DNA of 64,000 bases from Tardiphaga sp. 709 (GCF_032401055.1 NZ_CP135529.1:6195764-6259763), one strand, 5' to 3'; shown: positions 42,208 to 50,757, counted from the first letter of the stretch. Made by a program: numbers and translations. Notes: generated by a model from the letters alone, not told the origin.

Positions 42208-42864
42208 TTATTTGAGCTGCCTTTTCGGAAAAACCGGCAACGGTGTGCGTGGCGGCCGATCGACACGATCATTAAAGTTGAAAAATCCGCGCGGCGGCGT
42301 TGGGATGCAGCATTCATAGCAAAGCTGCCGAAGCGGTGTCTCCGTCATGCCGACCTCAGTCGCCGCAGGGTCCATGGGCTTTGACCAGATGAGTTTGTAA
42401 AGCTGCTCGCGTGTGATCTTTGCCACCGCGCGGACCCGCGCATCCGGATCGAAGTAGCGATTATCTTGAAATTGCTGCCCCGCGGCACGTTCGTGCACTT
42501 GGACTACAGCGTCGACCTCGCGCCGCGCTTCGCGGCATCGCCAGAGCCGTGGCGCAAGTTCCTGTCGCCGGCGCGCCCATGCGGCTTGGCCAGGTGTGTC
42601 GTATGGATAGTGTGGAGTAGGGCGCTCTTTCACTCGATCCCGACTTCCCCGGCGAGCGCCGAACCTACCGAAATTGTCTGAAATCACCGCACGCAGTTGC
42701 TCGTATTTCGAGGGATCCCGCCTCAGGTCTTCCACCTGATTTTTGCTGAACCTCGGCTGGCCATCATCGCCGTAAGCCACCGCCGCCAGAAATCCGATTT
42801 CAACGAGCGCTTTGAAATGCTCGTGGTGGAATCCAAGCACGCCGATGGCCTCCGTCGAGGTCAT
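42208..42864 (-). CDS. Helix-turn-helix phage protein (218 aa)
   Basis: ATG 42864 has GGAG nine bases upstream; an upstream in-frame Met (42882) is possible. The protein begins with a MerR/excisionase-like segment (TSTEAIGVLGFHHEHFKALVEIGFLAAV) and ends with TREQLYKLIWSKPMDPAATEVGMTETPLRQLCYECCIPTPPRGFF, a known small HTH-like pattern with a conserved P-P-R-G tail. DNA binding is inferred. It overlaps the end of the next gene. Confidence 0.7.
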   Translation of the reverse strand: MTSTEAIGVLGFHHEHFKALVEIGFLAAVAYGDDGQPRFSKNQVEDLRRDPSKYEQLRAVISDNFGRFGARRGSRDRVKERPTPHYPYDTPGQAAWARRRQELAPRLWRCREARREVDAVVQVHERAAGQQFQDNRYFDPDARVRAVAKITREQLYKLIWSKPMDPAATEVGMTETPLRQLCYECCIPTPPRGFFNFNDRVDRPPRTPLPVFPKRQLK

Positions 42865-42871
42865 GACACGA

Positions 42872-43516
42872 TCACTCCACATCGTCGGAAATCGGGACGC
42901 CGGGCCCGAGCCGCCCCTCAAATGGATAGTCGTTTCTCGGAGTGACGGGGACGATTCTAGCTTCGGGTGGCGTCGCCCAATATTCTTCGTTAGGCCGATG
43001 CACCTCGTACAGGATGCAAATTTGTTGGAGACGCTGAACGGATATGCCGAGGAACGCTGCCACTTTGCGCTCGCGGCGCTGATGCAACTCGACTGAAAGC
43101 GCCTGGCGATCGACGCCGATGAGATTTCGAAGAGCATAGTCGAGCAGAGCGCCAAGCTGCTCGATCGAACGTTCATCCGGGCCAACGGCGGCTTTGGCCG
43201 CCACTATTTGGGCTGATAGGCTGAGCGGTCCAAGGCCACGCACCTTCATGACGCGCCGCGGTCGCCGATCAGTCTCCACGGGCATCACCGGACCCTCAAC
43301 GGGCGCCGGTCGGGATTCATGTGGCAGCAACGGGTCGCTCGGCAAGCCTTGGCGGTCTCTGACCGTTTGCACTTCGAGACCGTTGTAGCGATTGCCGCGG
43401 CGACTTACCTGGGTCGGCGACAACAGCCCTCGTGTGTGCCAGAGCTTGATGACGTATGGCGATATCCCGAACTCGTGCAAAATTTCCTCGGGAGACATTT
43501 GTTGATCATCGCGCAT
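42872..43516 (-). CDS. MerR-like HTH protein (214 aa)
   Basis: ATG 43516 has GGAG seven bases upstream. The N-terminus reads MSPEEILHEFGISPYVIKLWHTRGLLSP, a MerR-type recognition helix with W-H-T-R-G. A later segment (ERKVAAFLGISVQRLQQICILYEVH) may be a second HTH. Probably a phage regulator. It is translationally coupled to the next gene at 42864. Confidence 0.65.
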   Translation of the reverse strand: MRDDQQMSPEEILHEFGISPYVIKLWHTRGLLSPTQVSRRGNRYNGLEVQTVRDRQGLPSDPLLPHESRPAPVEGPVMPVETDRRPRRVMKVRGLGPLSLSAQIVAAKAAVGPDERSIEQLGALLDYALRNLIGVDRQALSVELHQRRERKVAAFLGISVQRLQQICILYEVHRPNEEYWATPPEARIVPVTPRNDYPFEGRLGPGVPISDDVE

Positions 43517-43893
43517 GTTCAGCTCCTTCGCTTTGATCGGGGAAACGGATCAAAGAGCAGGATGTCGGTCAAGAGAGCCCATTTTGTCGGGTATTGTGAG
43601 TGATCTCGCTAATCGATGACACTCTCAAATACGATGGAAATGAGCCTTCGCATCGCAATTGTCTGGTTTGTGTAGTTACAACCTTCTCCACTCGAATTTT
43701 GAAATCGCGCAGGAAGTGATTCGCGCGATCTCCAGCGCTTGGGCATGTCGCGGATGTCGCATACCCGCGCTCATTGGGCGGACAACTCACATCGACGGCG
43801 ATGCGTGGACCGTTGTTGATATGTTTCTTCTCTGTTCCGAGGACTTAAACACTAGAAACGCTTATTCTGCGCCGGCTGTGTCGATTTAGGGGA
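43517..43893. other. Gap of 377 bp: control region, no supported gene
   Basis: Two frames of 70-80 codons on opposite strands overlap here and have no family or ribosome site. The AT-richer DNA around 43600-43700 may hold promoters for the genes at 43516 and beyond. Nothing else is recognised. Confidence 0.35.
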
Positions 43894-44340
43894 CTATTGC
43901 CGCGGCAAGGCCCCACTTGCGCGCATTGCATGAACCATCTCGTTTTTGCCGAACAAATTGAAGTGGCCAGCTTCGCCTCTGAGCATGGCGATGGCTTGCT
44001 CCTTCATTATCTCGTCAGCTCGTTCGGTGCCTACCTGCTGCGCCAATACGCGGTATTCGGCATTGAGCCGGGCGATCTCTCGATCTCCGGACCAACGAAC
44101 GATCGCTTGTTGCGTCTGTACCATCCAACAGCCGGCGAATATGCCAGCGCCCGCGACGATTGCTGAGAAGATCGGCGGCGTAAGCCATGTGGCCGGGCGG
44201 CCTGGTTCGCCGATCGCCATGGATGCCCAGGCAGCCGGCTCGGGCCAGTACCAACACACGATAGCGGCGACGATCCCGAACAGGCCAAGCGCTGTCGCGA
44301 AGCCCATCGTAAAGACGGTGTAGAATTGACCTCGAGGCAT
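43894..44340 (-). CDS. Two-helix membrane protein (148 aa)
   Basis: ATG 44340 follows GGGGA. The 148-residue protein has two hydrophobic helices (FTMGFATALGLFGIVAAIVCWYW and PPIFSAIVAGAGIFAGCWMV) and a charged C-terminal half with HFNLFGKNEMVHAM. Two helices and a cytoplasmic tail would fit a holin-like or signalling protein, but that is not shown. It sits among the regulatory genes. Confidence 0.55.
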   Translation of the reverse strand: MPRGQFYTVFTMGFATALGLFGIVAAIVCWYWPEPAAWASMAIGEPGRPATWLTPPIFSAIVAGAGIFAGCWMVQTQQAIVRWSGDREIARLNAEYRVLAQQVGTERADEIMKEQAIAMLRGEAGHFNLFGKNEMVHAMRASGALPRQ

Positions 44341-44531
44341 ATTCTGGTCCCCCAACCTTCGACGGCTAGGAGATTGCCGCGCAACCAGCGTCGCGGCAAG
44401 CTCATCCCGAGGTAGATGTCGCATTTGTCGCGTTTTAACTTGAGACCGAGGCTCGTTTAGCAGTGAAGGGCGTTGATGTTGACTTAGTTTGTTGTGGCGC
44501 TGGCCTTATTCAGTGTTTCGAGATCCTGTGC

Positions 44532-45011
44532 TCAGTTTTCCCGCTCCAGCTCGTTGCGGTCACATTCGGACGTCTGTTCGGCAGTTGATCCGGCATCCGA
44601 TGTTTTCTGATACAGGAATTCGCATTCGGCGCCGCCTTGTCGCTCCCACGCTGGATTCCGGGTTCGCGTGAGCAGCCCTAGGCTCTCGGCCCTCAGGATC
44701 GCCGTAGCGACTGTGCCACGCTTCAGGCCTGATAAGCGCTGGATATCCGTCCGCCCGTACCAGGCACCTGTTTCCATTGACCCTAGCAGCACCTCAACAG
44801 AGTTGATGCGCAGCCGTTGCCGGACGGGCGGACGAGGGGGCTTCTCCTTCGCCCTTGCTTTGCGCTTAATCGCCAGATTGCGTTTCTTGGTCGCCATGAA
44901 TCGTTTGATGGTGGCTGGCGTGTGCCGGTAGCCGCGTTGCTCCGCTGCAAGGAGTGCCCAATCGATCGGCGGCATCTCCGATATCATACGCCAGAAAGCC
45001 TTGTTCTTCAT
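44532..45011 (-). CDS. Winged-helix phage protein (159 aa)
   Basis: A 159-residue basic protein. The N-terminal part (MKNKAFWRMISEMPPIDW) leads into a basic linker and then a winged-helix-like segment: INSVEVLLGSMETGAWYGRTDIQRLSGLKRGTVATAILRAESLGLLTRTRNPAW. DNA-binding regulator or replication partner. It lies 12 bp downstream of the 121-aa gene. Confidence 0.65.
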   Translation of the reverse strand: MKNKAFWRMISEMPPIDWALLAAEQRGYRHTPATIKRFMATKKRNLAIKRKARAKEKPPRPPVRQRLRINSVEVLLGSMETGAWYGRTDIQRLSGLKRGTVATAILRAESLGLLTRTRNPAWERQGGAECEFLYQKTSDAGSTAEQTSECDRNELEREN

Positions 45012-45023
45012 TCGGTGGCCCCT

Positions 45024-45389
45024 TCAATCGAGGTAGGAAGGCCGCTCAGGCGGTTTTGGTGCCCGCGGCCCCAGATCGCGCTTGCGACGTGGCAGAAGCC
45101 TGTCTGGCGTCTTCCGAAGCGCCGGCTTAGCTTTCTTCTTCTGCTGATCACCAACCGGGCTGCCGGGCGCCCTGTGCCACGAGCAGCGGCGTCTGACTGA
45201 GCGTTTTTTGATTGCTGTCTTGGTGGCGGCGGCGCGGAAGACACGGCTGCACCCCGGGTGCGCACAGACGGCCTCGATGGCGTGCAATTCGATATATCGG
45301 TCCTCGCGCCAATAACCTTCGACGCCTGTCACTCTGTACTCTTGCTCGCCGACTTTGAACCAACGCGGCGGGTTGCTCGGTTTGCTCAT
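45024..45389 (-). CDS. Basic Cys-containing phage protein (121 aa)
   Basis: A 121-residue protein with a beta-rich start (RWFKVGEQEYRVTGVEGYWREDRYIELHAIEAVCAHPGCSRVF) and a strongly basic, Lys/Pro-rich tail. Cysteines (CAHPGC, then C-x-W-H) could bind zinc. Nucleic-acid binding is likely. It overlaps the stop of a 47-codon frame upstream. Confidence 0.6.
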   Translation of the reverse strand: MSKPSNPPRWFKVGEQEYRVTGVEGYWREDRYIELHAIEAVCAHPGCSRVFRAAATKTAIKKRSVRRRCSWHRAPGSPVGDQQKKKAKPALRKTPDRLLPRRKRDLGPRAPKPPERPSYLD

Positions 45390-45529
45390 TGGCGCGGCCC
45401 GCTGCTGTGAAGTGTAGGCCTGCTATCCGCCCAGGCCCGCGCATTCGCGCCGCCTTGCGGGACCTCGGGCGGGCGCTTTGCGGAAAGCGCAACGCCCCCC
45501 GTAGGGGTAGGTTTTTCCGCAATAGCCAT
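45386..45529 (-). CDS. Possible small protein (47 aa)
   Basis: From ATG 45529 the frame codes 47 residues (MAIAEKPTPTGGVALSAKRP, and so on) and overlaps the next ATG. It has no clear ribosome site, and its first codons contain one of the TTGCGGAAAAA repeats, so the start may be a repeat artefact. Confidence 0.35.
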   Translation of the reverse strand: MAIAEKPTPTGGVALSAKRPPEVPQGGANARAWADSRPTLHSSGPRQ

Positions 45530-45682
45530 CTCATTGGGAAAATTGGGCTTTCGACCGATCGCGGAAAGTGTAGTTCGGAAAATTTTTCCGCAATGCCAGG
45601 TCCAACGGCTCAAGCTGTTGATCTTCATGCAAAACTCGTTGCTGGAGGAAATATTGCGGAAGTCATTTCGATTTTTCCGCAA
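45478..45682. repeat. Cluster of TTTTTCCGCAA iterons
   Basis: TTTTTCCGCAAT occurs at 45512-45523 and 45583-45594, TTTTTCCGCAAC at 45672-45683, and the reverse-oriented core (CTTTCCGCAA or CTTCCGCAAT) at 45478-45487 and 45653-45662, plus a weaker site at 45560-45570. They lie around the end of the primase-helicase gene. They may be binding sites for a replication or regulatory protein; an origin is possible. Confidence 0.55.
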
Positions 45683-47939
45683 CGTTCAGGGTGAGGAAGG
45701 CAGAACGACCATTTTTGCCCTTCACGCTGCGCGTAGCCCGATCGATTATGTCGCCGCTCGAGTATTCGAGAGGATCGGCGAAAATCTTATCGAGGCGCTT
45801 CCGGAGCGTGTCCTCCGACATCAGGTCGATGGTGTTGTTTCCAAGTAAGGTTTGGACGATCTCGAGTAGGGGCATTGTATGCCCGTCCGAGACGCGCAGC
45901 ATGGCCCGCACCGACTCCTTGATCGTCGCGTCGTCGTCCGCTTTTGCCTGGGCCGGCGTCTTCACGCGGCCGAGGGTCACCGGCCGTAAGACGCCGACCT
46001 CCTCCCCGCCAAACCCACCGATCATGACGCCCTCGCGTTTGAAGAATGTTGGTGCGTCAGAGATCAGCGACATATTGGCTTTGCCGTCGTCAAATCGGAC
46101 GTAGTGCCTGTGCTCCGCGTCGGAGAGGCCGTATTTTTTGGCCGTGACGGCATCCAACGTGTAAAGAGTCGCAACCATGCGGGCGACGCCGTTGAGCGAG
46201 CCGGCGCCGCGGCCGGCATCCATATCGCCGGCGTAGGATTCCCGGTTCGCAGCGTTTGGCGGTTTGCGGGTGTGATGCGCCAGGACCACGGCGCATTCTC
46301 CGCGCACGGCGATGGCGCGGAACATGCGCGCGACGGTCGCAATCTCCACGTTGTCGTTCTCGTTGGCTGGGTGAAGCTCGACAAAAGGGTCAAAAATTGC
46401 CAGGCCGATTTCATTGTCCCTGATCAGGCCCTCGATATAGGCAGCGTCGGGTGACGCTTTGATCCTGTCATTGTCCCGCTTCGCGATCATGAACGGCTGA
46501 TCGACGCCGGAGCCCAGGATCAGCCCCCGCTTGCCGTCGATGTCCAGATCCGCCCATTTCACGTCAAACGCGGTCATCACGGCAAGCAACCGGCGATTTA
46601 GCTCGTCGTGCTCGTCCTCTTGGTTCCAGAGGAGAACGCGGGTGCGTTCGTGGATCTTGAAGCCCGTGATGTCGGAGCGGCCGGTGACAACCGCGACTGC
46701 CAGCATCAGAAGGAACGTTGTTTTGCCAACGCCTGGTGGAGATATAAGCGCCGAAAGGTAATGCCGGGCGGCGAAGCGACCGATAATAAAACGGCGCTTC
46801 GGAATTGCGGACGCTTCGAACGGCTCCACCCACCTCAGTGGAAGGGAAAAGCATTCTTCGAACTCTTCGGTGGCCGCGGCGGCGTTGCTTCTCACCCAGG
46901 CGCGCGCAATCTGACGCTCGTCGATATTTTCTGAGCCGTGCTCCCAGACACCGAGAAGTTGTCCGTACTCGGTGGGGGTGAAATTTCCAGTCCGGCGAAG
47001 GAGCACGGCCAGTGCATAACCGAAGGCGGACCCGCTCGTGTCAGATCCCCCAAGCGCGGACTTATCGCCGTGCCACAGTCGATTCAGCTTTTCGTCAGAT
47101 GCGATATGGCGATCCAGCTTCGCCCGCAGTTCTTCCGGGACGTCACCCGTAGCTGCGGCGTCGTCGACGGCCGCCATATCGATCGACAGATCGAGGTCTC
47201 GCTTCCCGACGCTGACGGTGGAACGCGATGGGGGCACCGGTGGTGCCCATTTTGCCAATTCTTCTAGGGTCGTTGTACTGTCGTCGATGTATCCGAGTAG
47301 TTTAGCGGGAACGACACTCATTCGCCCCTGTTTGCGCTTCGCGGCGCCGGGAAAATTGTACGTGCCCGGCGCTCGCAAGAGCCGCGTAATGTCGGCGGTC
47401 GACTCCGGTGCACCCAAACGTCGCAGTATGCCGCGCGTGAGGTTTTCGGCCTCATCGGTGAAACTGTCCGCCGGCACCTTTTCCTTTAGATACCAGCCGA
47501 GTTGAATTCCCGCACCCGAGCTAACGGCAAACGAGTAGAAAGCTTCATCTTCCTTTTCGACCTTCTCCCGGATCGCGTCCAATTTCGCGTGCTCTGCCGC
47601 CAGCACATCGGGAGTCAGCATAATGCCCTTCGGCGGGTCTAGATCCGCGCCGATCATCCTGATGTTCAGGATGTCCTCTTTCTTGGCGCGAGCGTCACCA
47701 AGGTCGTGCCGGACCTCGTTCGCTGAATAGTAGATGTTGTGGGATTCGCCATATTTGCGAAGGAACGCCCTGGCTCGATCTCCTTCGTCTAATGTGAAGG
47801 AGACAAATGCTTTGCTCCTTGCATCTGCGTCGATAGCGGCCAACTGATGCATCCCCGTATCATCGAGCCGGCGCAAGTGCTCAAGGACGACGTCGGTGTC
47901 GACTGGCTTAGTCACGGGATTGGTGCTACTATCACTCAT
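45663..47939 (-). CDS. Primase-helicase (PrimPol plus RecA-like ATPase), 758 aa
   Basis: An element replication protein. The N-terminal third resembles archaeo-eukaryotic type primases: NIYYSANEVR, MIGADLDPP with Asp99 and Asp101, and SSGAGIQLGWYL near residue 140. The second half is a RecA/RepA-like ATPase (AAA_25 type) with Walker A SPPGVGKTT at about 399-408, Walker B LAIFDPF, and VVLAHHTRKPPN. A C-terminal winged-helix-like part follows (MPLLEIVQTLLGNNTIDLMS). This fusion is typical of phages, satellites and islands. It may load and drive replication at a nearby origin; the repeats just past its end are candidates. Confidence 0.85.
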   Translation of the reverse strand: MSDSSTNPVTKPVDTDVVLEHLRRLDDTGMHQLAAIDADARSKAFVSFTLDEGDRARAFLRKYGESHNIYYSANEVRHDLGDARAKKEDILNIRMIGADLDPPKGIMLTPDVLAAEHAKLDAIREKVEKEDEAFYSFAVSSGAGIQLGWYLKEKVPADSFTDEAENLTRGILRRLGAPESTADITRLLRAPGTYNFPGAAKRKQGRMSVVPAKLLGYIDDSTTTLEELAKWAPPVPPSRSTVSVGKRDLDLSIDMAAVDDAAATGDVPEELRAKLDRHIASDEKLNRLWHGDKSALGGSDTSGSAFGYALAVLLRRTGNFTPTEYGQLLGVWEHGSENIDERQIARAWVRSNAAAATEEFEECFSLPLRWVEPFEASAIPKRRFIIGRFAARHYLSALISPPGVGKTTFLLMLAVAVVTGRSDITGFKIHERTRVLLWNQEDEHDELNRRLLAVMTAFDVKWADLDIDGKRGLILGSGVDQPFMIAKRDNDRIKASPDAAYIEGLIRDNEIGLAIFDPFVELHPANENDNVEIATVARMFRAIAVRGECAVVLAHHTRKPPNAANRESYAGDMDAGRGAGSLNGVARMVATLYTLDAVTAKKYGLSDAEHRHYVRFDDGKANMSLISDAPTFFKREGVMIGGFGGEEVGVLRPVTLGRVKTPAQAKADDDATIKESVRAMLRVSDGHTMPLLEIVQTLLGNNTIDLMSEDTLRKRLDKIFADPLEYSSGDIIDRATRSVKGKNGRSAFLTLNVAEKSK

Positions 47940-47970
47940 CGGAACATAAACTTTCAGCCTCGTCGGGCTT

Positions 47971-47996
47971 TCAGCCCTTCGGGGCTGTTTTTTTTG
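47971..47996 (+). terminator. Hairpin with T-run
   Basis: Stem CAGCCC/GGGCTG around TTCG (47972-47987), followed by eight T. On the plus strand it is a strong intrinsic terminator between the primase-helicase start and the excisionase gene; no plus-strand gene precedes it, so it may block antisense readthrough. Confidence 0.7.
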
Positions 47997-48139
47997 ATGC
48001 GAATGAGCATGCAGGCTCTACGAAAGAGCTGCAGCTGCGCGTCCTCCACCATTTTTCCGTCTGGGAGCCTGCACGCGGCTGACGAAGCAACGTGCTCGAA
48101 TGAGAGACGTCGAGAAGCGGCGCGCGAAAGAGCGCGCGA

Positions 48140-48340
48140 TCAAGCCGCTTGGTTTTCCGATGTGGAATGCTGGCGCCGGCCTCGCATCCAGACGTCCAAG
48201 TCGATGATATCGTAGACAACACGGTTCGGGACGGGCTTGATAAACGCGGGCCCGCCTCCGGTCACGCGCAGGCGTTCAAGCGTCGCTGTCGAGAGGCGAA
48301 CGTGCTTGGCGGCTTCTTTGGTATCGAGGAATTGCGGCAT
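48140..48340 (-). CDS. AlpA-like excisionase / HTH protein (66 aa)
   Basis: ATG 48340 follows AAGGGA. A 66-residue protein with a MerR/excisionase-type winged helix: FLDTKEAAKHVRLSTATLERLRVTGGGPAFIKPVPNRVVYDIIDLDVWM. Such proteins direct excision or activate integrase genes in P4-like islands and prophages. It sits between the primase-helicase gene and the integrase gene, all minus strand, the usual order in satellite-type elements. Confidence 0.85.
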   Translation of the reverse strand: MPQFLDTKEAAKHVRLSTATLERLRVTGGGPAFIKPVPNRVVYDIIDLDVWMRGRRQHSTSENQAA

Positions 48341-48541
48341 GATAATCCCTTGGATCAGGGGCCGATTAATGTACAAGCCGGCTATCCAAGGAATGAGAGA
48401 AACTCGGCGCTGCCCGTCGCGCCATCAAACTTAGCTTTGTACCAGCTAATGATAGCGCAGGTTCGCTAGAAGGCAAGGTGGACCATCATCGGCCTTATGC
48501 CCTTGCAAATGCGATGACTGAATCGCACAAAGCCTGCGTGG

Positions 48542-49855
48542 TTAGCTGGCTACAGCCACATTTTCGGAAGTAACATGCTTACCGATGGGATCACAAAAAG
48601 TTTCAACCTCGTCGACTTCAGGCTTACTACCAATAATCTTGCGCAGCTCGGCGGCCAAGATATTTGCGACGGTCCGCTTCTCTGCGAGCATGTCGTATTT
48701 GTCGTAAACCGCAGTGACGTCGCCATCGACGTGATCGAGCGTTGCCTTCACGTCGGTGCGGAGAGCTCCGCCACGCCGAGCAATGGTGGCGGCAGTCCGC
48801 CGCAAATCATGCGGCGTGAAGTGCTCCATTCCTAAGAATGTTCGAACGCCGGTCCGCCCCTCCGATTGTTTGTCATTGAGGGCTTGAGAAAGTGCCGAGC
48901 GTTGGATCGGTTGCGGTTCCTCGCCATACTTGGACGGAAAGACCGGAATTTGGTTCTCGCTGTTTGTCAGGTCGATCACTTCTAATGCGAGCGAAGATAG
49001 CGACACGACTACTTCACGCCGGCCTTTCACACGGTGCGGTGGCATATGATATTCTGGCGCGGCACTTCTTAGACCGTGGAGCTCTGCTCGAAGGGCTCCG
49101 GCGGCCTGGTATGGGCGGACCATCGTTGTTAGGACCATCTTTAGCGCCAGAGCAACTTGCCGATCGCACGGTACATCGGGGTGTTCGAGCCCCCACCAAA
49201 GCGTTCGGACTTCCTCGTCTGAGAGGACGCGCTTCCGGGAGGTCTCCTTGCCGCCGCGCCGCTCCAGGCCCCTTATCGGGTTGGCCGAAACGTACTTGCG
49301 GCCTGGCTGTCGAGCCCATTCGAACATTTTATGGAGGACCGACTGGGTGCGGTTGGCGCTTACCGGTGCATCATCGGCGATTTCGTCGAGCACTTCCGCA
49401 ATGTCATCGTCGGTTATCGTGTTCGCGGGCGACCGGCCCAATACGGCGCGCGGTCGCTTCAAGTAGCCTTCGTCGTTTTTCCAAGATGACTTATTCGGCT
49501 TCGCGTACTCGTCCAAATACAGCTCGCAGAGCCTTTCGAACGACACATCTTCCGTCTTTGGACGCTTGGCGCGCTTTTCTGATGCCGGATCTGCACCATT
49601 GGCGATTGACCCGAGGAGGGCCTTGGCTTGAGTTCGTGCCGCGTCGGGTGCGATTTTCCCAACGGCGCCGATCGTGTACCGCCGAAACGGCGCGGTGCGG
49701 CCCGTGCCGGCGCGATAGACGAGGAGAAACGTCTTGGCGCCAGTTGGTCGAACGCGGACGCCGAAGCCGGTAAGCTTAGCGTCCCAGACGGTATATTCGG
49801 CGCCCCTGGTTTCGAGGCCGTCCACTAGGGTCTTGGTTATGGTCTGAGCTGTCAT
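48542..49855 (-). CDS. int: Tyrosine recombinase (P4-type integrase)
   Basis: A 437-residue integrase from ATG 49855, preceded by GAGG; the longer frame reads through the terminal repeat and was rejected. It has the DUF4102 N-terminal arm-binding domain (TITKTLVDGLETRGAEYTVWDAKLTGFGVRV), a core-binding domain with SFERLCELYLDEYAKPNKSSWKNDEGYL, and a catalytic domain with HDLRRTAATIAR, TLDHVDGDVTAVYDKYDML, where the last Tyr is probably the nucleophile. The Arg of the first box is likely in MVRPYQAAGALRAEL. It should act at the tRNA-Pro 3' end. It lies 144 bp inside attR. Confidence 0.93.
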   Translation of the reverse strand: MTAQTITKTLVDGLETRGAEYTVWDAKLTGFGVRVRPTGAKTFLLVYRAGTGRTAPFRRYTIGAVGKIAPDAARTQAKALLGSIANGADPASEKRAKRPKTEDVSFERLCELYLDEYAKPNKSSWKNDEGYLKRPRAVLGRSPANTITDDDIAEVLDEIADDAPVSANRTQSVLHKMFEWARQPGRKYVSANPIRGLERRGGKETSRKRVLSDEEVRTLWWGLEHPDVPCDRQVALALKMVLTTMVRPYQAAGALRAELHGLRSAAPEYHMPPHRVKGRREVVVSLSSLALEVIDLTNSENQIPVFPSKYGEEPQPIQRSALSQALNDKQSEGRTGVRTFLGMEHFTPHDLRRTAATIARRGGALRTDVKATLDHVDGDVTAVYDKYDMLAEKRTVANILAAELRKIIGSKPEVDEVETFCDPIGKHVTSENVAVAS

Positions 49856-49864
49856 TTGTGCCTC

Positions 49865-49886
49865 GGGAAGCACCGGGGAAGCACGG
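49865..49886. repeat. Right 22-bp terminal repeat (candidate integrase arm site)
   Basis: Identical to 7360-7381 on the same strand, two GGGAAGCAC units. It lies just upstream of the integrase start and 112 bp inside attR. Possibly also an autoregulatory site for int. Confidence 0.65.
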
Positions 49887-49998
49887 AAATGACAAGCGTA
49901 GATGGCTGGGGCAAAACCAAGCCTAATGCGCGGCGACATTTTCCTGTCCAACGAAGCGTATGAGGGCGCTTGAGGGACGGGGAGGGCTTAGCTGATAT

Positions 49999-50046
49999 GT
50001 CTGGGAGACTAGGGGTCGGAGGTTCGAATCCTCTCGCTCCGACCAT
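49999..50046. repeat. attR: 48-bp copy of the tRNA-Pro 3' end
   Basis: This 48-bp sequence equals 7245-7292. It contains the anticodon loop, T arm and acceptor 3' strand but lacks the 5' half of the tRNA, so it is a tRNA fragment, not a functional gene. It marks the right end of the element. Confidence 0.92.
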
Positions 50047-50138
50047 TTTTCCAAATGATTCCAAGATATTAGAAGTCTCGCTTGCGAGCGTCGCCGCCTC
50101 GATTGGGCGGCCTCGATCAAGCTCTCGCGACGCAGACC

Positions 50139-50258
50139 TTATGAATTCGGTTCGACGAAATCACCGTGAATCACGTCGTCTTTCCGTCCGGCGAACCAGA
50201 GAAGCCCGACATAAGCTGTTGCACAAGCAAGGAAGCCGAGGACAATAATCTCTAACAT
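50139..50258 (-). CDS. Small membrane protein (39 aa)
   Basis: A 39-residue protein from ATG 50258: one membrane helix (LEIIVLGFLACATAYVGLLWFAG) and a polar tail (RKDDVIHGDFVEPNS). No strong ribosome site, but the amphipathic end and the TAA stop look genuine. First chromosomal gene after attR. Function unknown. Confidence 0.5.
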   Translation of the reverse strand: MLEIIVLGFLACATAYVGLLWFAGRKDDVIHGDFVEPNS

Positions 50259-50491
50259 AATATCTACTCTACGCTGAAAACATGAGACTTCTCCCGGCTC
50301 CGGGTTCCGTCAATTGCCCTGGGCGCACTGCTTAATGAATCCTTGCCGTCGTGACCCTTTGGCCACAGATGCCGGTGGCCACGAATCCGATGTCGCCTAA
50401 GGGCGGCCAGGCAGGTGGCGCCGACATGTCTTTTTTACGCCAATGGAACTCTTGGTCATCGGGCGGATTATCCTGAAAACAGGAGGCTCGC

Positions 50492-50629
50492 ATGGCAAGT
50501 CACTGGCATACCGCAGATGGTCCGTCGGAGGTCCGGCATGACGATGATATCGGCTACTACGGTGGTTGGACCATCAGCGGGTTAGCGGTGGTGGCGACCA
50601 TCACGGCTGTTTGGCTGTTTGGTATCTAG
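50492..50629 (+). CDS. Small membrane protein (45 aa)
   Basis: ATG 50492 follows a perfect AGGAGG. The 45-residue protein has a polar start (MASHWHTADGPSEVRHDDDIG) and one membrane helix at the end (WTISGLAVVATITAVWLFGI). A confident small gene of unknown function. Confidence 0.65.
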   Translation: MASHWHTADGPSEVRHDDDIGYYGGWTISGLAVVATITAVWLFGI

Positions 50630-50706
50630 GCCGCTGCTTAACTAAAGCCCTTGCGGAGTGTGACAACGCAGCAGCGATGCGCGCGAAGGCTGAATGATGG
50701 TGACGA

Positions 50707-50740
50707 AAAAAGGCCCGGAGCAATGCTCCGGGCCTTTTTC
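50707..50740. terminator. Bidirectional Rho-independent terminator
   Basis: A 13-bp stem (AAAGGCCCGGAGC and complement) with a short loop, A-run and T-run on either side. It terminates the Gly/Tyr-rich gene on the minus strand. Confidence 0.8.
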
Positions 50741-50757
50741 GCTTCAGCTAGCTGCGG

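Noticed and set aside
43569..43889. Two opposite ORFs of 73 and 76 codons
   Set aside because: They overlap on both strands, have no motif or ribosome site, and lie in a likely control region.
43894..44340. Holin
   Set aside because: Two helices and a charged tail fit, but no lysis cassette surrounds it and the C-terminal half is too long; left as an unnamed membrane protein.
48101..48208. Short plus-strand frame beginning MRDVEKRRAKERAIK
   Set aside because: It looks like a zinc/HNH protein start but overlaps the AlpA-like gene antisense and has no support beyond composition.
49999..50046. Second tRNA-Pro gene
   Set aside because: Only the 3' part is present; the 5' acceptor strand and D arm are missing, so it is attR.
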